NCBI GenBank assembly: GCA_903911145.1
Contig: CAIWCD010000044.1
Coordinates: forward strand, 57,493 to 121,492
DNA length: 64,000 nt
Origin: an uncultured delta proteobacterium
GTDB taxonomy: Bacteria > Myxococcota > Myxococcia > Myxococcales > 40CM-4-68-19
Reading direction: 5' to 3'
Shown: positions 32,266 through 40,857 of the stretch, one piece after another
How positions within the stretch are numbered: the first letter of the stretch is position 1
Layout of the letters: each line of letters begins with the position of its first letter
The notes under the pieces: model-generated
The model's input: the letters and a program-made list of their open reading frames with translations, nothing else
Database searches by the model: none
What the model was told of the DNA's origin: nothing
Made by a program: the position numbers and the translations under genes

Positions 32266-32281
32266 GTCGATTGTCCGACCC
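32266..32281 (+). repeat. 16-bp direct repeat, right copy
   Basis: Exact second copy of GTCGATTGTCCGACCC, 19 bases after the ankyrin lipoprotein stop; see the left copy at 31421-31436. Confidence 0.6.
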
Positions 32282-32388
32282 GTTGCGCGCCGACATCTGC
32301 AACACGAGTGAAGGCCTCGCTCTTGTCCGGTCCTTACCCGTCGGGCAATTGCCGCGGCGCTCGCGCCATTCGAATCAGACGACATAAA

Positions 32389-32635
32389 GGCGCGGCGAGC
32401 GGCGGGGAGCGGCCGGGCAACATTTCGCTCCGACCATCACGCTGCTCAATCTTCCGATCGCGCCCCGGGTTCCGCCAGCGTCACGGTCCGGGACCAAAAG
32501 ACGCGACCCGCGTGCGGAGAATACGATTTCGCGGGCCGCTCACGCCCTCCGCACGCTCCCCGCCGCGCTGTCACGATCGCGTCCGGGGACCGACCAGAGC
32601 GTGTTGCCCCGCCGCTCCCCGCCGCTCGCCGCGCC
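32389..32635. repeat. Structured palindromic element, copy B (inverted relative to A)
   Basis: A 247-bp element with terminal inverted arms of about 34 bp (32389-32422 against 32602-32635, one mismatch) built on GGCGCGGCGAGCGGCGGGGA. Read on the minus strand its interior matches copy A throughout; the outer arms differ from A but remain complementary to each other. No direct target-site duplication is evident in the flanks. It fills most of the 412-bp gap between the ankyrin lipoprotein and the transglycosylase gene and ends 24 bp from the latter's stop. It could be a MITE-like mobile element or a structured RNA gene. Confidence 0.8.
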
Positions 32636-32658
32636 GATATTCGCTGACGCGAATATAG

Positions 32659-34527
32659 CTACTGCGCCGCCCCCTTGCCCGCCGGCCCCTTCTCGACTTT
32701 CGGGCTCGGCAGCTTCTCCCCCTTCTTCAGCGGCACCAGCTGGACATATCCCGCATATCGCTCGTCGATATGCCGGACGTAATCGACCGGCTCGGTCCCG
32801 CGGCAGAAACCGAATCGCGCGTGCGCGGCCACCTTGCGATCGGCAAGCTTGAGCAGCCAGACCGCGACGTCCTTCCAGACCGACGCGTCCTTGCCGCTCG
32901 CGCGGGTCAGCTTGCGCGCGTCGTCGACGTGGCCGAAGCCGCTGTTATAGGCCGCGAGCGCAAAGCGATATCGCTCGATCGGATCGCTGATATCCGAGTA
33001 ATGGCCCGCGAGCTGGTTCATATATTTGAGGCCACCGCGGATCGACTGCTCCGGATCGGTGGCATCGACGATGCCCAGGCCCTTCGCGGTCGCGGGCATG
33101 ATCTGGAAGAGCCCCTGCGCGCCGACCCAGCTCTTGTTCTTCGGGTCGAATCGGCTCTCTTGATAGATCTGCGCGGCAACGAGCCGCCAATCGAATCCAT
33201 AGGGCTCGCTGTGCTTCACAACCAGCGGATCATAAGGCGAGAGCGTGCCGGTTTCCGAGGCATAGAACGCATCCTTGCCGCGCTTCTTGAAGTCGCGCAT
33301 GGCCTCGAAATATTTGTTCTTCACGATATTGAAGTCGGGCTTCTTCTTCATCTCGCGCAGCAGTTCATCGATCTCCGCGGCGAGCTTCTTATCCTGCGGA
33401 CGCACGGCCCACGCGACATCGCGCGCGGGGCTGATGGGCGGACCCACCACGAGGTTATCGAAGTATGCGGCGTGGATCTCCGCGAGCACGTCATCCGCGA
33501 CCGTGTAGGAATACGCGCCCTTGGCCAGCGCGGTCAGGATGGTGTCTGTCTCCTGATCGTCGGGGATTAACTTAATCTGGATGGCCGGCTTTCCCTCTTT
33601 AACCAGCTGTGCCGAGAGAGTGGTGAGCGTGTCGTAATAAGTCGAATTCTTCCGGACGCTGACGTCCTTACCCGCGAGATCCGCCGGCGCTTTAATTGCT
33701 GGCGTTCCATCCTTCCAGACGATCACCTCGCGCACCTGCGACCAGGGAGACGCGAAGAGCACCTCGGCCTGCCGCTCGGGGGTAATCGTCATCTCGGCGG
33801 CAATGACATCCCCTTCACCCTTGAGGAGCGCTGGAACCATCTCCTTCCAATCGTTGGTGATCACCATATCGACGCGGATGCCGAGCCGCTGGGCGAGCCG
33901 CTTGCCGATTTCGTAATCGAAGCCCATCCGGTGGCCGCGATAGATGAAGAAGCTCGTGTCGTTGTTGCGCGTGAGGACGCGGATATATCCCGAGGCTTTA
34001 ATCTCCTCGAGTGTGCGCGGATGATCAGGACGACCCGAGGCGCGGCTTTCCAATCCCTCAGCGCCGACGGCGTCCTCGTCCGCGCCGCTCTCCGCGGCGG
34101 CAAGCTGCTGTTCGGCGGCCGTCGGGGGCGCTGAATCGGGGCCGCGCGCACCACCGCCCTGGCCCTGTGTCGCCTGCAACAGGCCCGTCTCGTCGGTCTC
34201 GATTGCGCCGGCGTCATGCATCGGCGCCGCATTGGCCGGCGGTGCGGAAGCTGTCGGCGCGGTCGGTTCGGTCGCCGGTGCGTTCGAGGCACCAGCATCG
34301 CTCAGCGAAACCGACGTCGCGCCCAGTTGCGGCCTCGGCGGCGGCGGCGACGACGGAGTGGCGAAGGGCGCAGCGCCACTCTCGCTGCCGCCAACGGTCG
34401 AGACTGTCGCCTGTCCCGGCTGCTTGCCGGGCTCTCCTCCGGGTGAATTCCCCGGCGCGCCTGGCGTGGCGCAGGAGCAGATCAGAGCGAGGGCAGCAGC
34501 GGCGGACGCGGCTCGAAAGAGATTCAT
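32659..34527 (-). CDS. MltF-like lytic transglycosylase lipoprotein
   Basis: A 622-residue lipoprotein (signal MNLFRAASAAAALALICSC, lipidated Cys about 19). A long Pro/Ala-rich linker (about 20-150) follows, then a periplasmic solute-binding-like SBP_bac_3 domain (about 155-385; GYIRVLTRNNDTSFFIYRGHRMGFDYEIGKRLA). The C-terminal lytic-transglycosylase (SLT/GEWL) domain has AAQIYQESRFDPKNKSWVGAQGLFQIMPATAKGLG (catalytic Glu in QESRF). MltF cleaves murein glycan to 1,6-anhydro products; the SBP domain regulates it allosterically. The linker is much longer than in E. coli MltF. Base usage (TTTAA, ATAT) resembles the adjoining island. It is divergent from the RND pump. Confidence 0.9.
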   Translation of the reverse strand: MNLFRAASAAAALALICSCATPGAPGNSPGGEPGKQPGQATVSTVGGSESGAAPFATPSSPPPPRPQLGATSVSLSDAGASNAPATEPTAPTASAPPANAAPMHDAGAIETDETGLLQATQGQGGGARGPDSAPPTAAEQQLAAAESGADEDAVGAEGLESRASGRPDHPRTLEEIKASGYIRVLTRNNDTSFFIYRGHRMGFDYEIGKRLAQRLGIRVDMVITNDWKEMVPALLKGEGDVIAAEMTITPERQAEVLFASPWSQVREVIVWKDGTPAIKAPADLAGKDVSVRKNSTYYDTLTTLSAQLVKEGKPAIQIKLIPDDQETDTILTALAKGAYSYTVADDVLAEIHAAYFDNLVVGPPISPARDVAWAVRPQDKKLAAEIDELLREMKKKPDFNIVKNKYFEAMRDFKKRGKDAFYASETGTLSPYDPLVVKHSEPYGFDWRLVAAQIYQESRFDPKNKSWVGAQGLFQIMPATAKGLGIVDATDPEQSIRGGLKYMNQLAGHYSDISDPIERYRFALAAYNSGFGHVDDARKLTRASGKDASVWKDVAVWLLKLADRKVAAHARFGFCRGTEPVDYVRHIDERYAGYVQLVPLKKGEKLPSPKVEKGPAGKGAAQ

Positions 34528-34768
34528 GGCGGCGGACCCTATCGAGCGCGATCCGTCGCGGTCAAGGCACGCGAAGTCGCATCGCGCACCTCGCGCACGC
34601 CTCTGCGCAGTGCGGACTGGACAGTTGCCATCTGTTTCGACGAAGAGAGCGCGCGCTCCGTCTGCGGTAGTCCTGCATCCACCCTCTCCTCGTCCTTCGC
34701 GCATGTTCGATCGCGAAGGGCCGCAGCTCGAGCAAAGCCCGTTCGTCGATTGAAGGAGCATTTGACCC

Positions 34769-37700
34769 GTGTGGATCGTCCGCCTCGCGCTCCGGCGCCC
34801 CTTCACCGTCGCGGTGCTCTCGCTGCTGATCATGATCTTCGGTGGGATGTCGGCGCAGCGCATGAAGGTCGATATCTTCCCGGCCATCGATATCCCGGTC
34901 GTGCTCGTCGTGTGGGCCTATCCGGGTCTCTCGGCGGAGGACATGGAAAGGCGCGTCGTTTTCTTAAGCGAGCGCGCCTATTCGACGACCGTGGACGGCA
35001 TCGAGCACATCGATTCCCAATCGATCTCCGGCATCGGCATTCTCAAGATCTACTTTGAGCCCGGCGCGGACATCGGAGCTGCGATCGCGCAGATCGCCTC
35101 GGTCTCGCAGACGGCGAGCCGCAATATGCCGCCGGGAATCACGCCCCCGAATGTCATCCGCTACAACGCCTCGAACGTGCCGGTCGCGCAGCTGACCATC
35201 TCCAGCGACACGCTCACCGAGCAGCAGCTCTTCGACCAGGGCCTCAACTTCATCCGCATCCGGCTCTTCACCATCGAAGGCATGTCGACGCCCGCGCCCT
35301 ACGGCGGCAAGGCGCGGCAGATCATGGTCGATGTCGATCCCGCGGCCTGCGCGGCCAAGGGGCTCGCGCCGCAGGACGTGGTCAATGCGCTGCTCGCGGA
35401 GAACGTGCTCGTGCCGGCGGGAACGGCCTCGCTCGGCGACACCGAGTACGACGTCACGCTCAACTCAAGTCCGCAGAGCGTGCAGCAGTTCAACACGCTG
35501 CCCATCAAGGTGGTCGATGGCCAGCCCGTGCTGCTCGGCGATGTCGCGCATGTGCACGACGGCTTCGCGGTGCAGGGCAACATCGTGCGCGTCAACGGCA
35601 AACGCGCGACCTATCTCGCGCTGCTCAAGCACTCGAATGCTTCGACGCTCGCGGTGATCGACGCCGCCCGCGCGATCCTCCCGCTGATCCAGGCGACAGC
35701 GCCGGCAGGTCTCAATCTCAAGATCGATTTCGACCAGTCGATCTTCGTGCGTGCCGCGGTGAAGAACGTGCTGCACGAGGCGATCGCCAGCTCGATCCTC
35801 GTCTCGTTGATGGTGCTCTTCTTCCTCGGCAGCTGGCGCAGCGTCGTGATCGTCTCCACGTCGATCCCTCTCTCGATCCTCGTCGGCGTGGCGGGCCTCT
35901 TTCTCCTCGGCCAGACCTTCAATCTGATGACGCTCGGCGGCCTCTCGCTCGCGATCGGCATGCTCGTCGACGACGCCACGGTCGAGGTCGAGAACATCCA
36001 CCGCAATCGCCACCTCGGAAAGAAGCTCACCGTCGCGATCCTCGACGGCGCGCACCAGATCGCCGTTCCCGCGCTCGCGGCGACGCTCACCATCTGCATC
36101 GTCTTCTTTCCCGTCGTGATGCTGGTCGGCCCCGCGAAGTATCTCTTCACGCCGCTCGCGCTCTCGGTCGTCATCTCGATGATGGCGTCGTACCTGCTCT
36201 CGCGCACGCTGGTGCCGACGCTCGCGCGCATGCTGATGGAGAAGGAGTCGCTCGAGCACAGCGCGACGTTGTGGGGCCGCTTCAACGCATGGCGCGATCG
36301 CGCCTTCGAGCATTTTCAGGAGCAGCAGTACGGAGCGGCGCTGCGTCGCGTTCTCGCGCACCGCGGTTTTGTGATGCTCTGCTCGACGCTCTTTGTCGTG
36401 ATTACAGCAGCGCTCCCTGCCGTCGTCGGCTTCGACTTCTTTCCCTCGATCGACGCGGGTCTGATGAAGCTCCATTTCAGAGCGCCGATCGGCACGCGCA
36501 TCGAGACGACCGAGGCGCTCGTCAGCGATCTCGAAGCGCGCATCCGCAAGATCATTCCGGCCGATGAACTCGAGACGCTCAACGACAACATCGGCATTCC
36601 CATCTCGTTCAACATGGCCTTCGTCGGCACCGACAACATCGGCAGCTTCGACGCGGACATCACCATCGCGCTCAAGCCGAAGCACGCGCCGACCGAGCAG
36701 TACGTCAAGCGCATCCGCGCCGAGATCCCGCCTGCGTTTCCCGGGTCGAGCCTCTATTTCCAGCCCGCAGACATCGTCAGCCAGGTGCTCAACTTCGGCC
36801 TCTCCGCGCCGGTCGATGTGCAGATCGAGGGCGGAGATCTGGAGAAGTCCTACGCACTCGCGCAGCGGCTGCGCGACAAGCTGCGCGCGATTCCGGGCAC
36901 CGTCGATGTTCGCATCGCGCAGGTGCTCGACCATCCCGCGCTCCACATCGAGGTCGATCGATTGCGCGCGGCGCAGGTCGGCCTCTCGCAGAAGGACGTT
37001 GCGAACAATCTGCTCACCACGCTCTCCTCGAGCGCGCTGGTGGCGCCGTCGTATTGGCTCTCTCCGCAGAACAACGTGAACTACGTCGTCGCCGTGCAGA
37101 CGCCGCTGCGCGATCTGCAGACGACCGCTGATCTGATGTCGACGCCGCTGGCTGGCGGCGCGACCGCGCTGAGACAGACCGGCCCCGCCGGCGCGCGCAA
37201 CTCCCGCGACGTCTCCGAGTCTCCCTACCTCGGCAGCGTCGCGCACCTCACGCCCGGCGCGGACAAGGCGCTCATCAACCACGCGACCGTGCAGCGCGTG
37301 ATCGACGTGCAGTGCTCGGTGGAGGGGCGCGATCTCGGCGGCGTCGCGCGTGACATCGACCGGGCGATCGCCTCGCTCTCGAGTGAAAAGGATCTCCCGC
37401 CCGGCACGCGCTTTCACGTGCGCGGGCAGAGCGAGAGCATGTTCAGTTCCTTCAAGGCGCTCGGCGCGGGGCTCGTCCTCGCCATCGCGCTCGTCTACCT
37501 CCTGATGGTCGTGCTCTTCCAGTCGTGGCTCGATCCGTTGATCATCCTCGGAGCGGTGCCTGGCGCGCTCTCGGGCATTCTCTGGATGCTCGCGCTGACC
37601 GGGACGACGCTCAACGTCGAGTCGTTCATGGGCTCGATCATGGCAGTCGGCATCGCGGTCTCCAACAGCATTCTCCTCGTGAACTTCGCGAATGAGGTGC

Positions 37701-38014
37701 GCGTGGAACACGGGCTCGACGCGCTCTCGGGCGCGCTGGCCGCGGGCAAGACGCGTTTGCGGCCCGTCTTGATGACCGCGCTCGCGATGATCATCGGCAT
37801 GGCTCCGATGGCGCTCTCCGTCGGCGAGGGCGGCGAGCAGAATGCGCCGCTCGGACGCGCGGTCATCGGCGGCCTCATCGTCGCCACCTTCGTCACTCTC
37901 TTCGTCGTGCCCGTTCTCTATTCGCTCCTGCGCCGCGCCCCACCGCGCGCGCACGAGCTCGACCAGCAGTTCAAGGCCGAGGCTGCCGGCGCCTCGTCGG
38001 AGTCCCTCTCATGA
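34769..38014 (+). CDS. RND efflux/transport permease
   Basis: A 1081-residue inner-membrane RND transporter of the AcrB/MdtB/CusA superfamily. It starts at GTG 34769 with GAAGGAG upstream: TM1 (LRRPFTVAVLSLLIMIFGG) follows immediately. Periplasmic loops, a second six-TM block, TM4-type LGGLSLAIGMLVDDATVEVENIHR with the paired acidic residues of proton transfer, and the repeat-half SFMGSIMAVGIAVSNSILLVNFANE are all visible. The C-terminal half ends at TM12 (FVTLFVVPVLYSLLRR). The acidic pair suggests an active proton-driven pump; substrate (drug, metal, lipid) is unclear. The adaptor follows with an ATGA overlap; no TolC-like gene is in the window. Confidence 0.95.
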   Translation: MWIVRLALRRPFTVAVLSLLIMIFGGMSAQRMKVDIFPAIDIPVVLVVWAYPGLSAEDMERRVVFLSERAYSTTVDGIEHIDSQSISGIGILKIYFEPGADIGAAIAQIASVSQTASRNMPPGITPPNVIRYNASNVPVAQLTISSDTLTEQQLFDQGLNFIRIRLFTIEGMSTPAPYGGKARQIMVDVDPAACAAKGLAPQDVVNALLAENVLVPAGTASLGDTEYDVTLNSSPQSVQQFNTLPIKVVDGQPVLLGDVAHVHDGFAVQGNIVRVNGKRATYLALLKHSNASTLAVIDAARAILPLIQATAPAGLNLKIDFDQSIFVRAAVKNVLHEAIASSILVSLMVLFFLGSWRSVVIVSTSIPLSILVGVAGLFLLGQTFNLMTLGGLSLAIGMLVDDATVEVENIHRNRHLGKKLTVAILDGAHQIAVPALAATLTICIVFFPVVMLVGPAKYLFTPLALSVVISMMASYLLSRTLVPTLARMLMEKESLEHSATLWGRFNAWRDRAFEHFQEQQYGAALRRVLAHRGFVMLCSTLFVVITAALPAVVGFDFFPSIDAGLMKLHFRAPIGTRIETTEALVSDLEARIRKIIPADELETLNDNIGIPISFNMAFVGTDNIGSFDADITIALKPKHAPTEQYVKRIRAEIPPAFPGSSLYFQPADIVSQVLNFGLSAPVDVQIEGGDLEKSYALAQRLRDKLRAIPGTVDVRIAQVLDHPALHIEVDRLRAAQVGLSQKDVANNLLTTLSSSALVAPSYWLSPQNNVNYVVAVQTPLRDLQTTADLMSTPLAGGATALRQTGPAGARNSRDVSESPYLGSVAHLTPGADKALINHATVQRVIDVQCSVEGRDLGGVARDIDRAIASLSSEKDLPPGTRFHVRGQSESMFSSFKALGAGLVLAIALVYLLMVVLFQSWLDPLIILGAVPGALSGILWMLALTGTTLNVESFMGSIMAVGIAVSNSILLVNFANEVRVEHGLDALSGALAAGKTRLRPVLMTALAMIIGMAPMALSVGEGGEQNAPLGRAVIGGLIVATFVTLFVVPVLYSLLRRAPPRAHELDQQFKAEAAGASSESLS

Positions 38015-39168
38015 ACGAGCTGAAGAACGACTCGGTGCAACCTGTGCGCGGCGGCGCGCTCTATCCGCTCAGCGCTCTGCTGCTCATCGCGGCAGCGCTC
38101 GGCGTGTTCATGCTGGCGACGAGAAAGGCGCACGCGGAGAAGGCCGACGGCGAGGCGCGCACGGCCCTCGTTGCGCAAGGTCCGCTCGTGCGCGTCGCGC
38201 GTGTGCAGGCAGCCCCGGCCACGCGCGATGTGCAGCTGCCCGCCGAAGTGCACGCCTGGCAGCAGTCGACGCTCTACGCGAAGGTGAGCGGCTACCTGAA
38301 ATCGATCCTCGTCGACAAGGGGGATCGGGTCGCGACGAACCAGCTCATCGGCACGCTCGAATCTCCCGATGCGGATCAGCTGGTGATCGCGGCCCGCGCC
38401 GATCTCGAGCTCAAGCAGCAGCTCGCGCAGCGTTCGCGCAATCTCTCGAAGAGCGGCGTCGTGTCGGATCAGGATCTGCAGAACGCAATCTCGAACGAGA
38501 AGGTGGCCGAGGCGTCGCTGCGGCGCGCGCAGGCGCTGAAGGCCTACGAGGAGATTCGTGCGCCGTTCGCCGGGATCATCACGGCGCGATACGCGGACGT
38601 GGGCGCGCTCTTGCCGGCGGCCACGGGTTCGACGCAGAGCGCGCAGCCCGTGGTGGACGTGGCCGATCTGTCGCGCGTGCGCATCTGGACCTATCTCGGG
38701 CAGGACGACGCAGCGCAAGTGCAGGTCGGCGATGTGGCGCACGTGACGTTCGAGCCGCGCCCGCAGGATGTTCGCACTGCGAAAGTCGCGCGCATCGCGC
38801 AGAGCCTCGACGCGCGCACGCGCACGATGCTCACCGAGGTCGTGCTCGACAACAAGGATGGCGCGCTCTATCCGGGCGAGTTCGTCCACGTGCAGCTCAC
38901 GCTGCGTGCCCGCGCGACGCCGAGCATTCCGGCCGAGGCGCTGATCGTGCGCAGCGGCAAGCTCTTCGTCGCGGTGATCGAGAGCGGCGTTGCCCATCTG
39001 CGCGCCGTCGAGGTCGCGAGCGACGACGGCAAGACGCTGCAGATCGCGACGGGCCTGGTCGGTGGGGAGACGATCGCGATCAACGCGGCGGGCGAGCTGG
39101 TCGACAACGGGCCGGTGCGCGTGGATGAGGGGAACAGCGCAACGCAGGCGTTGCCTGCGAGTCGGTAG
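38011..39168 (+). CDS. RND efflux periplasmic adaptor (HlyD/AcrA family)
   Basis: A 385-residue membrane-fusion protein overlapping the pump gene by 4 bp (ATGA). An N-terminal TM anchor (about 20-38) precedes the lipoyl-like halves (VHAWQQSTLYAKVSGYLKSILVDKGDRV and YEEIRAPFAGIITARYADVGAL). Between them is a short helical hairpin (about 130-175, DLELKQQLAQRSRNLSKSGVV) and then the beta-barrel and membrane-proximal domain. It bridges the pump and an outer-membrane channel. Putting pump before adaptor is the reverse of the acrAB order. A 25-bp GATTCA-rich element lies after it, before the MscS gene. Confidence 0.95.
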   Translation: MNELKNDSVQPVRGGALYPLSALLLIAAALGVFMLATRKAHAEKADGEARTALVAQGPLVRVARVQAAPATRDVQLPAEVHAWQQSTLYAKVSGYLKSILVDKGDRVATNQLIGTLESPDADQLVIAARADLELKQQLAQRSRNLSKSGVVSDQDLQNAISNEKVAEASLRRAQALKAYEEIRAPFAGIITARYADVGALLPAATGSTQSAQPVVDVADLSRVRIWTYLGQDDAAQVQVGDVAHVTFEPRPQDVRTAKVARIAQSLDARTRTMLTEVVLDNKDGALYPGEFVHVQLTLRARATPSIPAEALIVRSGKLFVAVIESGVAHLRAVEVASDDGKTLQIATGLVGGETIAINAAGELVDNGPVRVDEGNSATQALPASR

Positions 39169-39226
39169 AGATTGGGCATTCGCCATTGGACTCTGGGTAC
39201 TGCGGCAGGTCCGGATACGTGAAGCC

Positions 39227-39271
39227 AGATTCGAATTCTGAATCGAGATTCATGATGTGAATCCAGATTCA
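39227..39271. promoter_or_regulatory. GATTC/GAATC repeat cluster upstream of MscS gene
   Basis: AGATTCGAATTCTGAATC (39227-39244) is a near-palindrome, followed by GATTCATGATGTGAAT (39247-39262) and AGATTCA (39265-39271). The second part matches 21226-21250 with conserved spacing. It lies 12 bases upstream of the first possible MscS start. A common regulator or sigma-factor site is inferred. Confidence 0.4.
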
Positions 39272-39282
39272 ATCCACCAGTC

Positions 39283-40836
39283 TTGATTCCGCAAAGCCCA
39301 GAGCCCGCCCGCCTGCTACAAGTCCACCTCGTGAACCTCCTCGAGAACCCGCTCTCTCTTGCGCTTGGCATCGCGCTGCTCGCCGCGGTCACGGGCCTGC
39401 GCCGATTCGTCTCCGCGCAGCGCACGCTCCACGGAGCGCGCGAACTCATCGATGAGCTGCGTGCTCCTCAAATCGCGCTCGGCATCTACCTCGCGGCGTG
39501 GCTGTGGATGTTTCTCCACCGCGCCGGAACCGACGCCCAGTCGGCCCGGGTCGCGCTCGTCGCCGTGCACGCGTGCGGTGGCGTCGCGCTGCTGCGCATC
39601 CTTGATGTCTCGTTCTTTGCGGCGCTGCGGGCCACTCGTCACGTTCCGCCTCCGCGCATCGTTCGCAGCCTCGCCATCTGGATTCTCTCCTCGGCGATCA
39701 TCGTGGTGGCCGCGCGCAGCGCCTGGCAGATCGATCTCGGCAGCCTGCTGACGACCTCGGCGCTGCTCTCGGTGGTCCTCGGCTTCGCGCTGCAGGAGTC
39801 GCTGGGAAATCTCTTCGCCGGCCTGACGCTGAACGCGGAGCATCCATTCGAAGCGGGCGACTGGATCACCTTTGGCTCGCGCGAAGGACGCGTCGTCGAT
39901 GTCGGCTGGCGCTCGACGCGCTTGATGACGATCGACGAGGACGAGCTGCTGGTGCCCAACGGGCTCATCAGCCGCGAGGTGGTGGTCAATCACTCGCGCC
40001 CGTCGGCGCGGCGCGTGGTCGAGCTGCAGTTCACGCTCGACTTCGAGGCGAGCCCGACCGACGTGAAGCGGGTGCTGCTCTCGACGTCCGCTGCCGTCGA
40101 GGGTGTTCTCAAGGTTCCCGCGCCGACTGCGCAGCTCGTGCGCTTTGTCGACGATGGCGTGCTCTGGAAGCTGCGCGTCGCCATCGCTGATTTCGCCGCC
40201 AACGACGACGTGCGCGATCGCGTGCAGCAGGCGCTCTGGTATGCGCTGCGGCGCGCGGCGATTCATGTCCCAACCAGACAGCTGTCTGTTTCGCGACGGG
40301 AGCGTCCCGCCGAGGCCGAGGCCCGGCGCGTGCGGGAACATCTCGCGGAGGCCGAGGAGTTGCTCGGTCGCATCGACTTCGTCGCGGCCCTCAACCCCGA
40401 GGCGCGCGCGGAGCTGGCAGGCCATGCGCACTACTTCGAGTACGGGCCGGGCGAGGCGGTCGTTCGCGAGGGGGAGAAGGGCGACTCGTTCTATCTCGTC
40501 GCCAGCGGGCATCTCGGCGTGCACGTCGCGGGGAAGGAGGCCGCGGTCGCGCAGCTTGTGCGAGGAGATTTCTTCGGCGAGGTCTCGCTGCTCACGGACG
40601 AGCCCCGCACCGCCACGGTGGTCGCCATCGATGCAGCCGCGCTGCTGGTGGTCAATCGCGATGCCTTCGCCCGCCTCTTCGCCGCCGACGAAGGCGTGAT
40701 GGAGCAGCTCGCCCGTGTCATCGCGGGCCGCAAGGCGCAGCTCGCGAGCGCGCGCGAAGGTGGCAAGGAGAGCTCTGCACCTGAGACGCAGACGATGCTC
40801 GCGCGCATTCGCGGGATCTTCGGACGGCGCCGCTGA
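39283..40836 (+). CDS. MscS-type mechanosensitive channel with cyclic-nucleotide-binding domain
   Basis: A 517-residue protein. N-terminal TM helices (about 20-150) lead to an MscS core: LLTTSALLSVVLGFALQESLGNLFAGL (pore-lining helix region, about 150-176) and the MscS beta domain (AGDWITFGSREGRVVDVGWRSTRL). The C-terminal part (about 365-490) is a cNMP-binding/CRP-like domain with PGEAVVREGEKGDSFYLVASG, FFGEVSLLTDEPRTATVVA (phosphate-binding cassette) and an end helix. Such MscS-CNBD (bCNG-like) channels open less to tension and are gated or modulated by cAMP/cGMP. The start is TTG 39283; a GTG at 39331 is an alternative. Confidence 0.92.
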   Translation: MIPQSPEPARLLQVHLVNLLENPLSLALGIALLAAVTGLRRFVSAQRTLHGARELIDELRAPQIALGIYLAAWLWMFLHRAGTDAQSARVALVAVHACGGVALLRILDVSFFAALRATRHVPPPRIVRSLAIWILSSAIIVVAARSAWQIDLGSLLTTSALLSVVLGFALQESLGNLFAGLTLNAEHPFEAGDWITFGSREGRVVDVGWRSTRLMTIDEDELLVPNGLISREVVVNHSRPSARRVVELQFTLDFEASPTDVKRVLLSTSAAVEGVLKVPAPTAQLVRFVDDGVLWKLRVAIADFAANDDVRDRVQQALWYALRRAAIHVPTRQLSVSRRERPAEAEARRVREHLAEAEELLGRIDFVAALNPEARAELAGHAHYFEYGPGEAVVREGEKGDSFYLVASGHLGVHVAGKEAAVAQLVRGDFFGEVSLLTDEPRTATVVAIDAAALLVVNRDAFARLFAADEGVMEQLARVIAGRKAQLASAREGGKESSAPETQTMLARIRGIFGRRR

Positions 40837-40857
40837 CGCGTTCTCCGCGAGGCCGCT

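Noticed and set aside
25573..32635. Reading the structured elements as orphan retron msr-msd or as classical IS ends
   Set aside because: No reverse transcriptase or transposase is present between or beside them, the arms are longer than typical retron a1/a2 repeats, and no target-site duplication was seen. Kept only as alternatives.
34769..39168. Naming the RND pair acrAB or cusAB
   Set aside because: Motifs only show a proton-driven RND pump and adaptor; no substrate-defining residues or outer-membrane partner are visible.
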